DNA from: Thalassotalea euphylliae | Lineage (GTDB): Bacteria; Pseudomonadota; Gammaproteobacteria; Enterobacterales; Alteromonadaceae | Length of the DNA: 64,000 bases | Direction of reading: 5' to 3' | Assembly: GCF_003390335.1 (NCBI RefSeq) | Contig: NZ_QUOU01000001.1 | Location: 1,922,001-1,986,000 of the forward strand | Shown here: positions 1 to 8,442 of the stretch, in pieces | Position numbering within the stretch: position 1 is the first letter of the stretch | How the letters are laid out: the number at the start of each line of letters is the position of its first letter | The notes under the pieces: generated by a model | The model's input: only the letters and a program-made list of their open reading frames with translations | What the model was told of the DNA's origin: nothing | Database searches by the model: none | Made by a program: the position numbers and the translations under genes

Positions 1-677
1 ACATCCAGGCTACCGCCTAGCTTGTGATTTTCAGTGATTGGGTTGTAGTGAATACCAGTAGCATCAATACACTTTAACCCCTCGCTTTCCGCCCAGCCGA
101 TAAGTTGTGAAGGTCTGATAAATTTATCGTGATCGTGTGTACCATCAGGCACAATTTTTAAGACCTTTTCCGCGGCTAAAATTGCCAATAAGTAGGCTTT
201 TACTGTTTTGTTAAGCGTTGAGAAAAATACGTAGCCTTGTGGCTTTACCATCTGAGCACAGGCTTTAATGATAGATGCTGGATCTGGCACATGCTCTAGC
301 ATTTCCATACAAGTCACCACATCAAAATGCGCTGGGCATTCAATTGCCTTTTGCTCAGCAGGTATTTTTTGGTAATTAACCTCAACACCAGACTCCAAAG
401 CGTGCAGTTTAGCAACGTTGAGCGGCTCTTCACCTAAATCAATACCTGTGACGTTGGCGCCTAGCTTTGCCAAGCTCTCAGATAAAATACCGCCACCACA
501 ACCAACATCAAGTACTTGTTTGTCAAACACAGAATCGACATGTTGAAGTATGAATTGTCGACGCAGCGGGTTAACTTGATGCAGGGGTTTAAAATCACCA
601 GTTAGATCCCACCACTGGCTGGCCACTTGTTCAAACTTGGCGATTTCTTCTGGGTTTACGTTGATTTTATCTGACAT
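1..677 (-). CDS. ubiG: UbiG, ubiquinone biosynthesis O-methyltransferase (3' end outside window)
   Basis: Reading the minus strand from the ATG at 677 gives MSDKINVNPEEIAKFEQ and then a class I SAM-methyltransferase core with the glycine-rich motif VLDVGCGGG and the downstream motif CMEMLEHV. UbiG performs both O-methylation steps of ubiquinone synthesis using S-adenosylmethionine, at the inner face of the cytoplasmic membrane. About 225 residues are visible, which is most of the usual roughly 240; the C-terminus lies beyond position 1. ubiG divergent from gyrA is the arrangement known in enterobacteria, here with two extra genes in between, which supports the call. Confidence 0.93.
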   Translation of the reverse strand, partial: MSDKINVNPEEIAKFEQVASQWWDLTGDFKPLHQVNPLRRQFILQHVDSVFDKQVLDVGCGGGILSESLAKLGANVTGIDLGEEPLNVAKLHALESGVEVNYQKIPAEQKAIECPAHFDVVTCMEMLEHVPDPASIIKACAQMVKPQGYVFFSTLNKTVKAYLLAILAAEKVLKIVPDGTHDHDKFIRPSQLIGWAESEGLKCIDATGIHYNPITENHKLGGSLD

Positions 678-956
678 GTAGTGCGCTGTTCTTTTTGATT
701 GAGCTATAAAATGATGTTGAGAATTCTAAACCAAGCGCCTATCGAAGCCCAGTGCAGATTCGCTTTTTGTTGAGGCAACCCGCAATGTATTATTTTTTGG
801 CAGCGCTAATTGGGGATTAGGCGGGAGGTGATAGCCTAGTAAACCGCAAGTAACAGGGCGAGTAATCGCGCAAGATTGCTTTTTACGGTGAAACTACTTA
901 GATTTAAAAATGTACAAACATAATAATAAAACCTAATTACAACAGAGTAGCCAGCG

Positions 957-1499
957 ATGAAAAACGTGATTGAACAGTTGTCTAACTACAAAAGTGTTCA
1001 TTTAAATAAGCATAATATAAAAACCCATGTCATTGGAGTGCCTTTAATCATCTGGGCAGTGGCTTTACTACTGAATTTGGTGAGCTTCGACGCTCGCGTC
1101 ATGGGGGAAGATTTCGCTATCGGATTGGCCAGTGTGGTTGGCTTGTGTGTGCTTGCTTATTATTTAGTACTACATGTCGCACTAGCCCTAATGATAGCCT
1201 GCATATTTGGGCCTTTGATCTACAGCACTCAGTTTTTTGTGGGTGTTGAGTACCCTGCGGCACTAGCGATTGGGGTGTTTATCGTCGGTTGGCTGTTTCA
1301 ATTTATTGGCCATGCTTTCGAGCGCGCTAAGCCTGCATTTGTCGACGACATTAACCAATTATTGATTGGGCCTTTATTCTTAATTGCTGAGCTATATTTT
1401 GCGCTTGGTTTGGATAAGGCAATGGCAGCTCAAGTACACGAAAAAGCGCTTGAAAAAAGAAAGTGTTTTGAACAGTCATTAAAGCCCAAGCAAGCTTAG
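957..1499 (+). CDS. Mpo1-like (DUF962) membrane protein
   Basis: A 180-residue protein that opens with the family's typical N-terminus (an amphipathic segment, then a conserved Y-x5-H-x2-x-N-x5-G-P/V pattern: YKSVHLNKHNIKTHVIGVP) and has four or more hydrophobic segments, including one near residues 105-118 with a GHAFER motif. The family includes yeast Mpo1, a 2-hydroxy fatty acid dioxygenase of the lipid alpha-oxidation pathway; the conserved histidines are thought to bind iron. The bacterial members have unproven substrates. The gene converges on the next one, with the two stop codons overlapping. Confidence 0.8.
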   Translation: MKNVIEQLSNYKSVHLNKHNIKTHVIGVPLIIWAVALLLNLVSFDARVMGEDFAIGLASVVGLCVLAYYLVLHVALALMIACIFGPLIYSTQFFVGVEYPAALAIGVFIVGWLFQFIGHAFERAKPAFVDDINQLLIGPLFLIAELYFALGLDKAMAAQVHEKALEKRKCFEQSLKPKQA

Positions 1500-1765
1500 T
1501 GATTAGACTCTAACGCCGATAGCGGGTTGTTGTCGGCGATGACAAAATTATCATTACCGATGCGATCGCCTAGGCCACTTAACACGGTGACCATGCCTTT
1601 ACATACGGCAAGTATTTGCTTGTTCTGTTTAAAATCATCAGGTAACACGACGCGACCATTATCTCGGCGTGGATAGCAGCCGTAATGATGCTTCAATTGA
1701 ACATCGTTGTTGTCTAAATACAACACTGTGACTAGTTGTTTGGTTGTTGATCCACTGTCCTTCAT
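1496..1765 (-). CDS. TIGR02922-type small protein
   Basis: An 89-residue protein starting MKDSGSTTKQL, preceded by an AGGAAG ribosome site a few bases upstream of the ATG at 1765; an in-frame ATG at 1786 is possible but has no such site. It has the compact form of a family (TIGR02922) that I associate with Colwellia, Shewanella and relatives: a short beta-rich start (VTVLYLDNNDV), a central YGCYPRRDNGR segment, and a C-terminal stretch with VCKGMVTVLSGLGDRIG. Function is unknown. Its stop overlaps the stop of the convergent Mpo1-like gene. Confidence 0.6.
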   Translation of the reverse strand: MKDSGSTTKQLVTVLYLDNNDVQLKHHYGCYPRRDNGRVVLPDDFKQNKQILAVCKGMVTVLSGLGDRIGNDNFVIADNNPLSALESNH

Positions 1766-2202
1766 ACCACTTCCTGATGAAAACATAAAAGTCCATTATA
1801 CTATTAACCGAATCCAAGTCTTCGTCAACACTGTTCCATTTTGTAACCTATATGTAGTTTATGTCTTTTCGTTGCTACAGATGTTGTGTATTTTCCACCA
1901 TGTAGCTGGAGGCAATTTGTTAAAGTTGAGTAAGTTTTAGTCAAATGAAAGTGCAGCAGTTCCCAAAACATTTAAAATTGTGTTCGAATACCTTCAAATA
2001 TTTGAATAAAAATTTCGATAAATCAGTTTCTTAGTTCGCTTATTAACCTTGTGGTAACACAGGTTGAAATCCCCCTGTTTTCTATGCAAAACTAAGCCCC
2101 ACAAAGCGTTATGGCATCCCCTTTTTTTGTGGTAGTATGCTGGCCTTAAATTAAAATAATAATTTCGAAAATTTCTGTATTAAATAGGGATACCATCGAT
2201 TT
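1766..2202. other. 437-bp divergent intergenic region upstream of gyrA
   Basis: No gene is supported here; a 77-codon open frame at 1707-1940 has no ribosome site and overlaps the small gene above. The stretch must hold the gyrA promoter. A short hairpin (AACCT/AGGTT arms around 2046-2066) is visible, and AT-rich sequence fills the last 60 bases before gyrA, but I could not assign a confident -35/-10 pair. Confidence 0.5.
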
Positions 2203-4914
2203 ATGTCCGATCTGGCAAAAGAAATTCTCCCAGTCAATATTGAAGACGAGCTAAAAAGCTCTTACCTCGATTATGCGATGAGCGTAATCGTGGGCCGTGC
2301 GTTACCTGATGTACGCGACGGTCTAAAACCTGTGCACAGACGCGTATTATACGCAATGAACGTACTAGGTAATGATTGGAACAAACCTTACAAAAAATCA
2401 GCACGTGTTGTTGGTGATGTAATCGGTAAATACCACCCACACGGTGACACTGCGGTATACGATACAATCGTTCGTTTGGCGCAAGACTTCTCAATGCGCT
2501 ACATGCTAGTTGACGGTCAAGGTAACTTCGGTTCAGTTGATGGTGATTCAGCGGCGGCAATGCGTTACACCGAAATTCGCATGAATAAAATCTCGCATTC
2601 TATTCTTGCCGACCTAGAAAAAGAAACCGTTGATTTTGTGCCTAACTACGATGGCACTGAGCAAATTCCAGAAGTAATGCCAACCCGCATTCCTAACTTG
2701 TTAGTGAATGGTACTTCGGGTATTGCCGTTGGTATGGCAACGAATATTCCACCGCATAACTTAACGGAAGTGATTAACGGCTGTTTAGCGTTAATCGATA
2801 ACAATGAGTTAACGATTGACGACTTGCTTGAATACATTCCTGGCCCTGATTTCCCAACCGCAGGTATCATCAGCGGTAAAGCGGGGATTATCGAAGCGTA
2901 CAAAACCGGTCGCGGTAAAATAAAGATCCGCGCTCGCGCTGAAATTGAAGTTGACGATAAGTCAGGTAAAGAAACTATTGTTGTTCACGAATTACCTTAC
3001 CAAGTTAACAAAGCGCGTTTGATTGAAAAAATGGCCGAGCTGGTTAAAGAAAAACGCTTGGAAGGTATTTCAGCACTGCGCGATGAATCTGATAAAGACG
3101 GTATGCGCATGGTCATCGAAGTGAAACGCGGTGATGTGGGTGAGGTTGTGTTAAACAACTTGTACAAGTTAACTCAAATGCAAGTGTCTTTTGGTTTAAA
3201 TATGGTGGCGTTAACTGACGGCCAACCGAAATTATTTAATCTAAAAGAAATGCTCGAAGCATTCTTACTTCACCGCCGTGAAGTCGTGACTCGTCGTACG
3301 ATTTTCGAATTACGCAAAGCACGTGACAGAGCCCATATCTTAGAAGGCTTATCAATTGCACTTGCTAATATCGACCCTGTAATCGAGCTAGTGAAAAGCT
3401 CAGCTAACCGCAGAGAAGCTGAAGAAAAGCTGGTTTCACAAGGTTGGGCATTAGGCAATGTGGCAGGCATGCTTGAAGCTGCTGGCTCAGATGCAGCTCG
3501 CCCAGAGTGGTTAGAGCCGCAATACGGTATTCGCGACGGTCTTTACTATCTAACGCCAGAGCAGGCAAAAGCAATTGTCGATTTGCAGTTGTACAAGCTT
3601 TCGGGCATGGAACACGAAAAGATTCTAAACGAGTACAAAGAGTTATTAGACTTAATTGCTGAACTACTGCACATTCTTAACTCGCCAGCGCGTTTGATGG
3701 AAGTGATCAAAGAAGAGCTAGAAGCAATTCGCGATGAGTTCGGTGATGAGCGCCGCACAGAAATCACCAATGCTTCGCACGACATTTCTCTTGAAGATTT
3801 AATTAACGAAGAAGATGTTGTAGTAACGCTTTCTCACGAAGGTTATGTGAAGTATCAAGCGTTGACGGAATATGAAGCGCAGCGCCGTGGCGGTAAAGGT
3901 AAAGCCGCCACTAAGATGAAAGAAGAAGACTTCATCGAACGTTTATTGGTTGCTAATACTCACGATACTATCTTGTGTTTCTCAAACCGCGGTAAGCTTT
4001 ATTGGTTGAAGGTTTATCAATTGCCACTGGCGAGCCGTACGGCGCGTGGTCGTCCAATTGTTAACTTGTTACCTCTAGAGAGCGACGAACGTATCACGGC
4101 GATTTTACCAGTACGTGAATACGAAGAAGACAAGTACATTATCATGGCGACTGCGTCTGGTACGGTTAAGAAAACGCCATTAACGGCGTACTCTAACCAA
4201 CGTGCTAACGGTATTATCGCCTTAAACCTACGTGATGATGATACGCTTATCGGTGTTGATATCACTGATGGTTCGAACGATATCATGCTGTTCTCAGACG
4301 AAGGTAAAGTGGTTCGCTTTAACGAGAAACAGCGCGATAGCGAAACAGGTGAAGTAAAACGCGATCCGGAAACTGGTGAAGAGCTGTTAGCGCTTCGTCC
4401 TATGGGGCGTACCGCAACCGGTGTTCGTGGTATTAACCTTGAAGACGGTCAGAAAGTGGTATCACTTATCGTGCCGAAAAATGGTGGCGCGGTCTTAACG
4501 GTTACTGAAAATGGCTACGGTAAGCGTACAGAGCTAGCTGAATACCCAGCGAAGAGCCGTGCAACCAAAGGTGTTGTGTCTATCAAAGTGAGTGAGCGTA
4601 ACGGCAAAGTCGTTGGCGCCGTTCAAGTTGAAGATAACGATGAAATCATGATGATCACCGACAACGGTACGCTTGTTCGTACCCGTGTTAACGAAGTGAG
4701 CGTGATTGGTCGTAACACTCAAGGTGTTCGTTTAATTCGTACTGCAGAAGATGAGCACGTAGTGGCACTTCAGCGTATCGATGAAATCGAAAGCGATGAG
4801 TTAGTGGACGGCGACATTGTTGAAGGTGAAGTGGTAGCAAGCGAAGGTGAAACAGCGCCAGCGTCTGATGCTGAAAACCTTGATGGCGAATCGTATAGCG
4901 ATCCTGACGCCTAA
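2203..4914 (+). CDS. gyrA: DNA gyrase subunit A
   Basis: The 903-residue protein is the DNA-cleaving and rejoining subunit of gyrase, which with GyrB introduces negative supercoils using ATP. The active-site tyrosine is Tyr122 in AAAMRYTEIR. The GyrA box QRRGGKG that starts the DNA-wrapping C-terminal domain begins near residue 560. The quinolone-determining loop reads HPHGDTAVYD, so residue 83 (E. coli Ser83) is threonine and residue 87 is aspartate. A 20-residue charged insert rich in ETGE (around residues 710-730) lies within the C-terminal domain and an acidic tail closes the protein, both common in this subfamily. A strong terminator follows directly. Confidence 0.99.
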   Translation: MSDLAKEILPVNIEDELKSSYLDYAMSVIVGRALPDVRDGLKPVHRRVLYAMNVLGNDWNKPYKKSARVVGDVIGKYHPHGDTAVYDTIVRLAQDFSMRYMLVDGQGNFGSVDGDSAAAMRYTEIRMNKISHSILADLEKETVDFVPNYDGTEQIPEVMPTRIPNLLVNGTSGIAVGMATNIPPHNLTEVINGCLALIDNNELTIDDLLEYIPGPDFPTAGIISGKAGIIEAYKTGRGKIKIRARAEIEVDDKSGKETIVVHELPYQVNKARLIEKMAELVKEKRLEGISALRDESDKDGMRMVIEVKRGDVGEVVLNNLYKLTQMQVSFGLNMVALTDGQPKLFNLKEMLEAFLLHRREVVTRRTIFELRKARDRAHILEGLSIALANIDPVIELVKSSANRREAEEKLVSQGWALGNVAGMLEAAGSDAARPEWLEPQYGIRDGLYYLTPEQAKAIVDLQLYKLSGMEHEKILNEYKELLDLIAELLHILNSPARLMEVIKEELEAIRDEFGDERRTEITNASHDISLEDLINEEDVVVTLSHEGYVKYQALTEYEAQRRGGKGKAATKMKEEDFIERLLVANTHDTILCFSNRGKLYWLKVYQLPLASRTARGRPIVNLLPLESDERITAILPVREYEEDKYIIMATASGTVKKTPLTAYSNQRANGIIALNLRDDDTLIGVDITDGSNDIMLFSDEGKVVRFNEKQRDSETGEVKRDPETGEELLALRPMGRTATGVRGINLEDGQKVVSLIVPKNGGAVLTVTENGYGKRTELAEYPAKSRATKGVVSIKVSERNGKVVGAVQVEDNDEIMMITDNGTLVRTRVNEVSVIGRNTQGVRLIRTAEDEHVVALQRIDEIESDELVDGDIVEGEVVASEGETAPASDAENLDGESYSDPDA

Positions 4915-4936
4915 CGCCCAAGGTATAAGATAAAGG

Positions 4937-4968
4937 AAAAATGGGCGGCTTATCCGCCCATTTTTTTT
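4937..4968 (+). terminator. Rho-independent terminator after gyrA
   Basis: The hairpin ATGGGCGG-ctta-tCCGCCCAT is followed by a run of eight T, about 25 bases after the gyrA stop. Confidence 0.93.
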
Positions 4969-5017
4969 CGCTAGAGAAAATAATAGTTATTAAAAATAGT
5001 TAGAAGGAAGTGTTGAG

Positions 5018-6109
5018 ATGTCTGCAACCTATAATTTTTGTGCAGGGCCAGCGATGTTACCAACGCCAGTAATGGCAAAGGCACAAGCTGAATTTATTAA
5101 TTGGCAAGACAATGGTTGCTCGGTGATGGAGCTCAGCCATCGCAGTAAAGTTTTTATGCAGCTGGCTGCCAAAGCCGAAGCAGATCTCAGATCGCTCATG
5201 AATATTCCTGCTAACTATAAAGTGCTGTTTATGCATGGTGGCGGTCGCGGCCAGTTTTCGGCGGTGCCGCATAATCTATTGCCTGAGGGTGGCAAAGCGG
5301 ATTACGTGATTTCAGGCTCTTGGTCAAAAGCGGCAGCCAAAGAAGCCGCTAATTACGGTGAAATCAATACCGTTGAAGTGGTCACTAAAACAGATGAGAG
5401 TCAAACGGTGCTAGCGCCAGCTGATTGGGCATTGTCTAAAGACGCTGCTTATGTGCATTACTGCCCGAACGAAACCGTAGATGGCATTGAAATCTTTGAT
5501 ATTCCTGAAACGGGGGATATTCCGCTAGTCGCCGATATGTCCTCGACCATTATGTCGCGCGAAATTGATGTTAGCCGATTTGGTTTAATTTACGCCGGTG
5601 CGCAAAAAAATATTGGCCCGTCGGGTCTAACTATCGTCATTGTTCGTGAAGACCTACTGGGCAATGCCAGATTAACCACGCCATCCGTGCTCAATTATCA
5701 GCTCGCAGCTAGCAATGACTCGATGTACAACACACCACCGACCTTTGCCTGGTATTTAGCGGGCTTGGTGTTTGAGTGGCTAACCGAGCTTGGCGGTGTT
5801 AAGGCTATCGAGCAAGTGAATAAAGAAAAGGCCGCTTTACTTTACGACTATATTGATAGCAATAACTTCTATGTTAATAACATTGATAGCCAGTATCGCT
5901 CGTTAATGAATGTGCCATTTTGGTTGACTGATGAATCGCTAAATGATGCTTTCCTAGCAGAGGCTGAGCAAGCGGGTTTATTGGCATTAAAAGGTCACCG
6001 CAGCGTTGGCGGTATGCGCGCCAGTATTTATAACGCAATGCCATTGGCAGGCGTACAAGCATTAGTAGATTTTATGACGGATTTCGCTGACCGTAATAAA
6101 TTGAAGTAA
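5018..6109 (+). CDS. serC: Phosphoserine aminotransferase
   Basis: The enzyme makes O-phosphoserine from 3-phosphohydroxypyruvate and glutamate (serine synthesis) and also acts in pyridoxal phosphate synthesis. The 363-residue length matches E. coli SerC. The start MSATYNFCAGPAMLP and the PLP-binding lysine Lys197 in GAQKNIGPSG are diagnostic. An AAGGAAG ribosome site precedes the ATG. aroA starts about 50 bases downstream, so serC-aroA form the same operon as in enterobacteria, linking serine and aromatic synthesis. Confidence 0.98.
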   Translation: MSATYNFCAGPAMLPTPVMAKAQAEFINWQDNGCSVMELSHRSKVFMQLAAKAEADLRSLMNIPANYKVLFMHGGGRGQFSAVPHNLLPEGGKADYVISGSWSKAAAKEAANYGEINTVEVVTKTDESQTVLAPADWALSKDAAYVHYCPNETVDGIEIFDIPETGDIPLVADMSSTIMSREIDVSRFGLIYAGAQKNIGPSGLTIVIVREDLLGNARLTTPSVLNYQLAASNDSMYNTPPTFAWYLAGLVFEWLTELGGVKAIEQVNKEKAALLYDYIDSNNFYVNNIDSQYRSLMNVPFWLTDESLNDAFLAEAEQAGLLALKGHRSVGGMRASIYNAMPLAGVQALVDFMTDFADRNKLK

Positions 6110-6158
6110 ATAGAGTCACTAAATCAAAGTGATTAAAGAGATTGAAGGAAGTTCTACA

Positions 6159-7439
6159 GTGGAACAATTAACACTACAACCGATCAACAAAATTGACGGT
6201 GAAGTATTTTTACCGGGCTCTAAGAGCCTTTCAAACCGTGCCTTACTAATTGCCGCATTGGCAAAAGGCACGACGAAGATTACTAACTTATTAGTGAGTG
6301 AAGACATTGAGCATATGCTGAATGCACTCACTAGCTTAGGTATTGAATACCAACTAAGTGATTGCGGCACTGAATGCACAGTGGTTGGCAATGGTGGCTT
6401 TTTCAAAGCACAAGCACCACTTGAGTTATATTTAGGTAATGCTGGGACGGCGATGCGACCGCTATGTGCAGCATTAGCGGCAAGTGAAGGTGAATTCGTA
6501 TTAACGGGTGAGCCGCGCATGAAAGAGCGCCCAATTGGTCACTTGGTTGACTCACTGAATCAATTAAATGCCGATATTGAATACCTAGAAAACACAAATT
6601 ACCCACCACTAAAAATCAAAGGTAAAACTCTTGGTGGTGAGCGAGTCACCATTGATGGTTCGATTTCAAGTCAGTTCTTAACGGCAATTCTGATGATTGC
6701 ACCGTTATTACCAACAGACACTCATATTGAAATTGAAGGCGAGTTAGTGTCTAAGCCTTACATTGATATCACGCTGGATATTATGGCGAAATTCGGCGTT
6801 GACGTTGAAAATCAAAACTATCAATCTTTCCATGTCAAAGGCCAGCAAAGCTACCAAGCGCGTGAGCGTTACATGGTCGAAGGTGACGCATCTTCTGCTT
6901 CTTACTTCTTAGCGGCGGGTGCAATTAAAGGCGGTGAAATTACCGTACACGGTGTTGGTACATCAAGTGTTCAAGGTGACAAGCACTTTGCTGATGTGTT
7001 AGAGAAAATGGGTGCGGAAGTCATTTGGCAAGAAGAGTCGATCACGGTTAAAGGCAAGCCATTAACCGCAGTTGATATGGACATGAACCATATTCCAGAT
7101 GCGGCCATGACCATTGCGACAGCAGCTTTGTTTGCTAAAGGTACCACCAGTATTCGCAATATCTACAACTGGCGCGTCAAAGAAACCGATCGCTTATCAG
7201 CCATGGCAACTGAGCTTCGCAAAGTCGGTGCAATAGTAGACGAGGGCGAAGATTACATTTCTGTAACCCCACCAGAAAAGTTAACCCATGCAGCAATCGA
7301 TACCTACAACGATCACCGCATTGCCATGTGTTTCTCGCTGGTAGCGTTAAGTGATACGCCAGTTACTATCAACGATCCTAAATGTACCGCAAAAACCTTC
7401 CCTGATTACTTTGATAAATTAGCTCAAGTTTCGAGCTAA
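6159..7439 (+). CDS. aroA: EPSP synthase (3-phosphoshikimate 1-carboxyvinyltransferase)
   Basis: The enzyme joins shikimate 3-phosphate and phosphoenolpyruvate in the shikimate pathway. Visible motifs are PGSKSLSNRALL near the start, LGNAGTAMRPL (class I, the type sensitive to glyphosate), the catalytic aspartate in IPDAAMT and RVKETDRL. I chose the GTG at 6159 because GAAGGAAG lies seven bases upstream and the resulting protein (VEQLTLQPINKIDG, 426 residues) aligns end to end with the 427-residue E. coli protein. An upstream in-frame GTG at 6129 would add ten residues with no family support. Confidence 0.97.
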   Translation: MEQLTLQPINKIDGEVFLPGSKSLSNRALLIAALAKGTTKITNLLVSEDIEHMLNALTSLGIEYQLSDCGTECTVVGNGGFFKAQAPLELYLGNAGTAMRPLCAALAASEGEFVLTGEPRMKERPIGHLVDSLNQLNADIEYLENTNYPPLKIKGKTLGGERVTIDGSISSQFLTAILMIAPLLPTDTHIEIEGELVSKPYIDITLDIMAKFGVDVENQNYQSFHVKGQQSYQARERYMVEGDASSASYFLAAGAIKGGEITVHGVGTSSVQGDKHFADVLEKMGAEVIWQEESITVKGKPLTAVDMDMNHIPDAAMTIATAALFAKGTTSIRNIYNWRVKETDRLSAMATELRKVGAIVDEGEDYISVTPPEKLTHAAIDTYNDHRIAMCFSLVALSDTPVTINDPKCTAKTFPDYFDKLAQVSS

Positions 7440-7658
7440 TCAGTTCCAAAGACTTGTTGCATCTGATCTAGATCAACTTTAGCGCGACCAATGCAATAAA
7501 AGTTGAACTAGTCAGGCAACAAGCCTTCTAAGTAAAGCTAAAAAATAAATCCGCGCATTGGCGTTATCCAAGAAATATTAAAAAACAAATTTTTGAACGA
7601 TTTTCGCTATTAATTCCCGTATAATGCGCCCGATTTGCGACATTAGGAGATAAAATGT
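7440..7658 (+). promoter_or_regulatory. aroA-cmk intergenic region with a probable promoter -10 box
   Basis: The 219-bp gap holds a perfect TATAAT at 7620-7625. The best upstream match, TTGAAC at 7593-7598, is 21 bases away, too far for a standard sigma-70 pair, so only the -10 is proposed. In E. coli rpsA is also read from promoters in and before cmk. The site just before cmk has an AGGAG ribosome site. Confidence 0.35.
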
Positions 7659-8354
7659 ATGCAAGAAAGCATTCCCGTAATCACGATTGATGGCCCAAGC
7701 GGCGCTGGTAAAGGCACCGTTTCACGACTAGTAGCAAACCAATTGGGCTGGCAACTTTTAGACAGTGGCGCGATTTATCGCGTGTTAGCTGTGGCTTTGC
7801 TGCATCACAACATTGAAGTTGACGAAGAAGAGCCGTTAATTCCGATTGCTGCACATCTTGATGTGCAATTTGAAATTACCGATGATGGCGAAAGCAAAGT
7901 CATTCTCGAAGGCGAAGACGTGTCTAATAGTATTCGCACGGAAGAAGTAGGCGCGCTAGCGTCAAAAGTGGCGGCATTTCCGCGTATTCGCGAAGCGCTA
8001 TTGCGTCGTCAAAGAGCATTTCGCGTTGAGCCGGGTTTAGTGGCTGACGGTCGCGACATGGGCACTGTGGTATTTACTGACGCGCCAGTGAAAGTTTTCT
8101 TAACGGCGAGCGCGGAAGAGCGCGCCGAGCGAAGATTTAAGCAGTTGAAGGAAAAGGGCTTTGATGTTAAAATCGGGCGCCTTTTGGATGACATACGTCA
8201 ACGTGACGAGCGTGATCAGAACCGTACGGTTGCTCCGCTTGTGCCAGCAGAAGGTGCGTTAATTATTGATTCTACTGAACTTTCTATTGACGAAGTGGTC
8301 AGTAAAATTCTTTCATTTGTCAATGAAAAATTAACGCAAACGGAAACCATTTAA
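7659..8354 (+). CDS. cmk: Cytidylate kinase
   Basis: The 231-residue enzyme phosphorylates CMP and dCMP using ATP. The P-loop GPSGAGKGT sits at residues 12-20, followed by LLDSGAIYR and the conserved DGRDMGTVVF. The ATG at 7659 is preferred over an overlapping out-of-frame ATG at 7655; AGGAG lies upstream. cmk directly before rpsA is conserved across gammaproteobacteria. Confidence 0.97.
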   Translation: MQESIPVITIDGPSGAGKGTVSRLVANQLGWQLLDSGAIYRVLAVALLHHNIEVDEEEPLIPIAAHLDVQFEITDDGESKVILEGEDVSNSIRTEEVGALASKVAAFPRIREALLRRQRAFRVEPGLVADGRDMGTVVFTDAPVKVFLTASAEERAERRFKQLKEKGFDVKIGRLLDDIRQRDERDQNRTVAPLVPAEGALIIDSTELSIDEVVSKILSFVNEKLTQTETI

Positions 8355-8442
8355 ACTTTGGGTACGGACACACAAAGTATTTTTAACAACCCCATGAAAC
8401 ACTGATGTTGATTGGATTATTTATACGAGTTCATATACAGGT

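Noticed and set aside
1707..1940. 77-codon plus-strand frame upstream of gyrA
   Set aside because: No ribosome site, overlaps the TIGR02922-type gene, and its composition is that of intergenic DNA.
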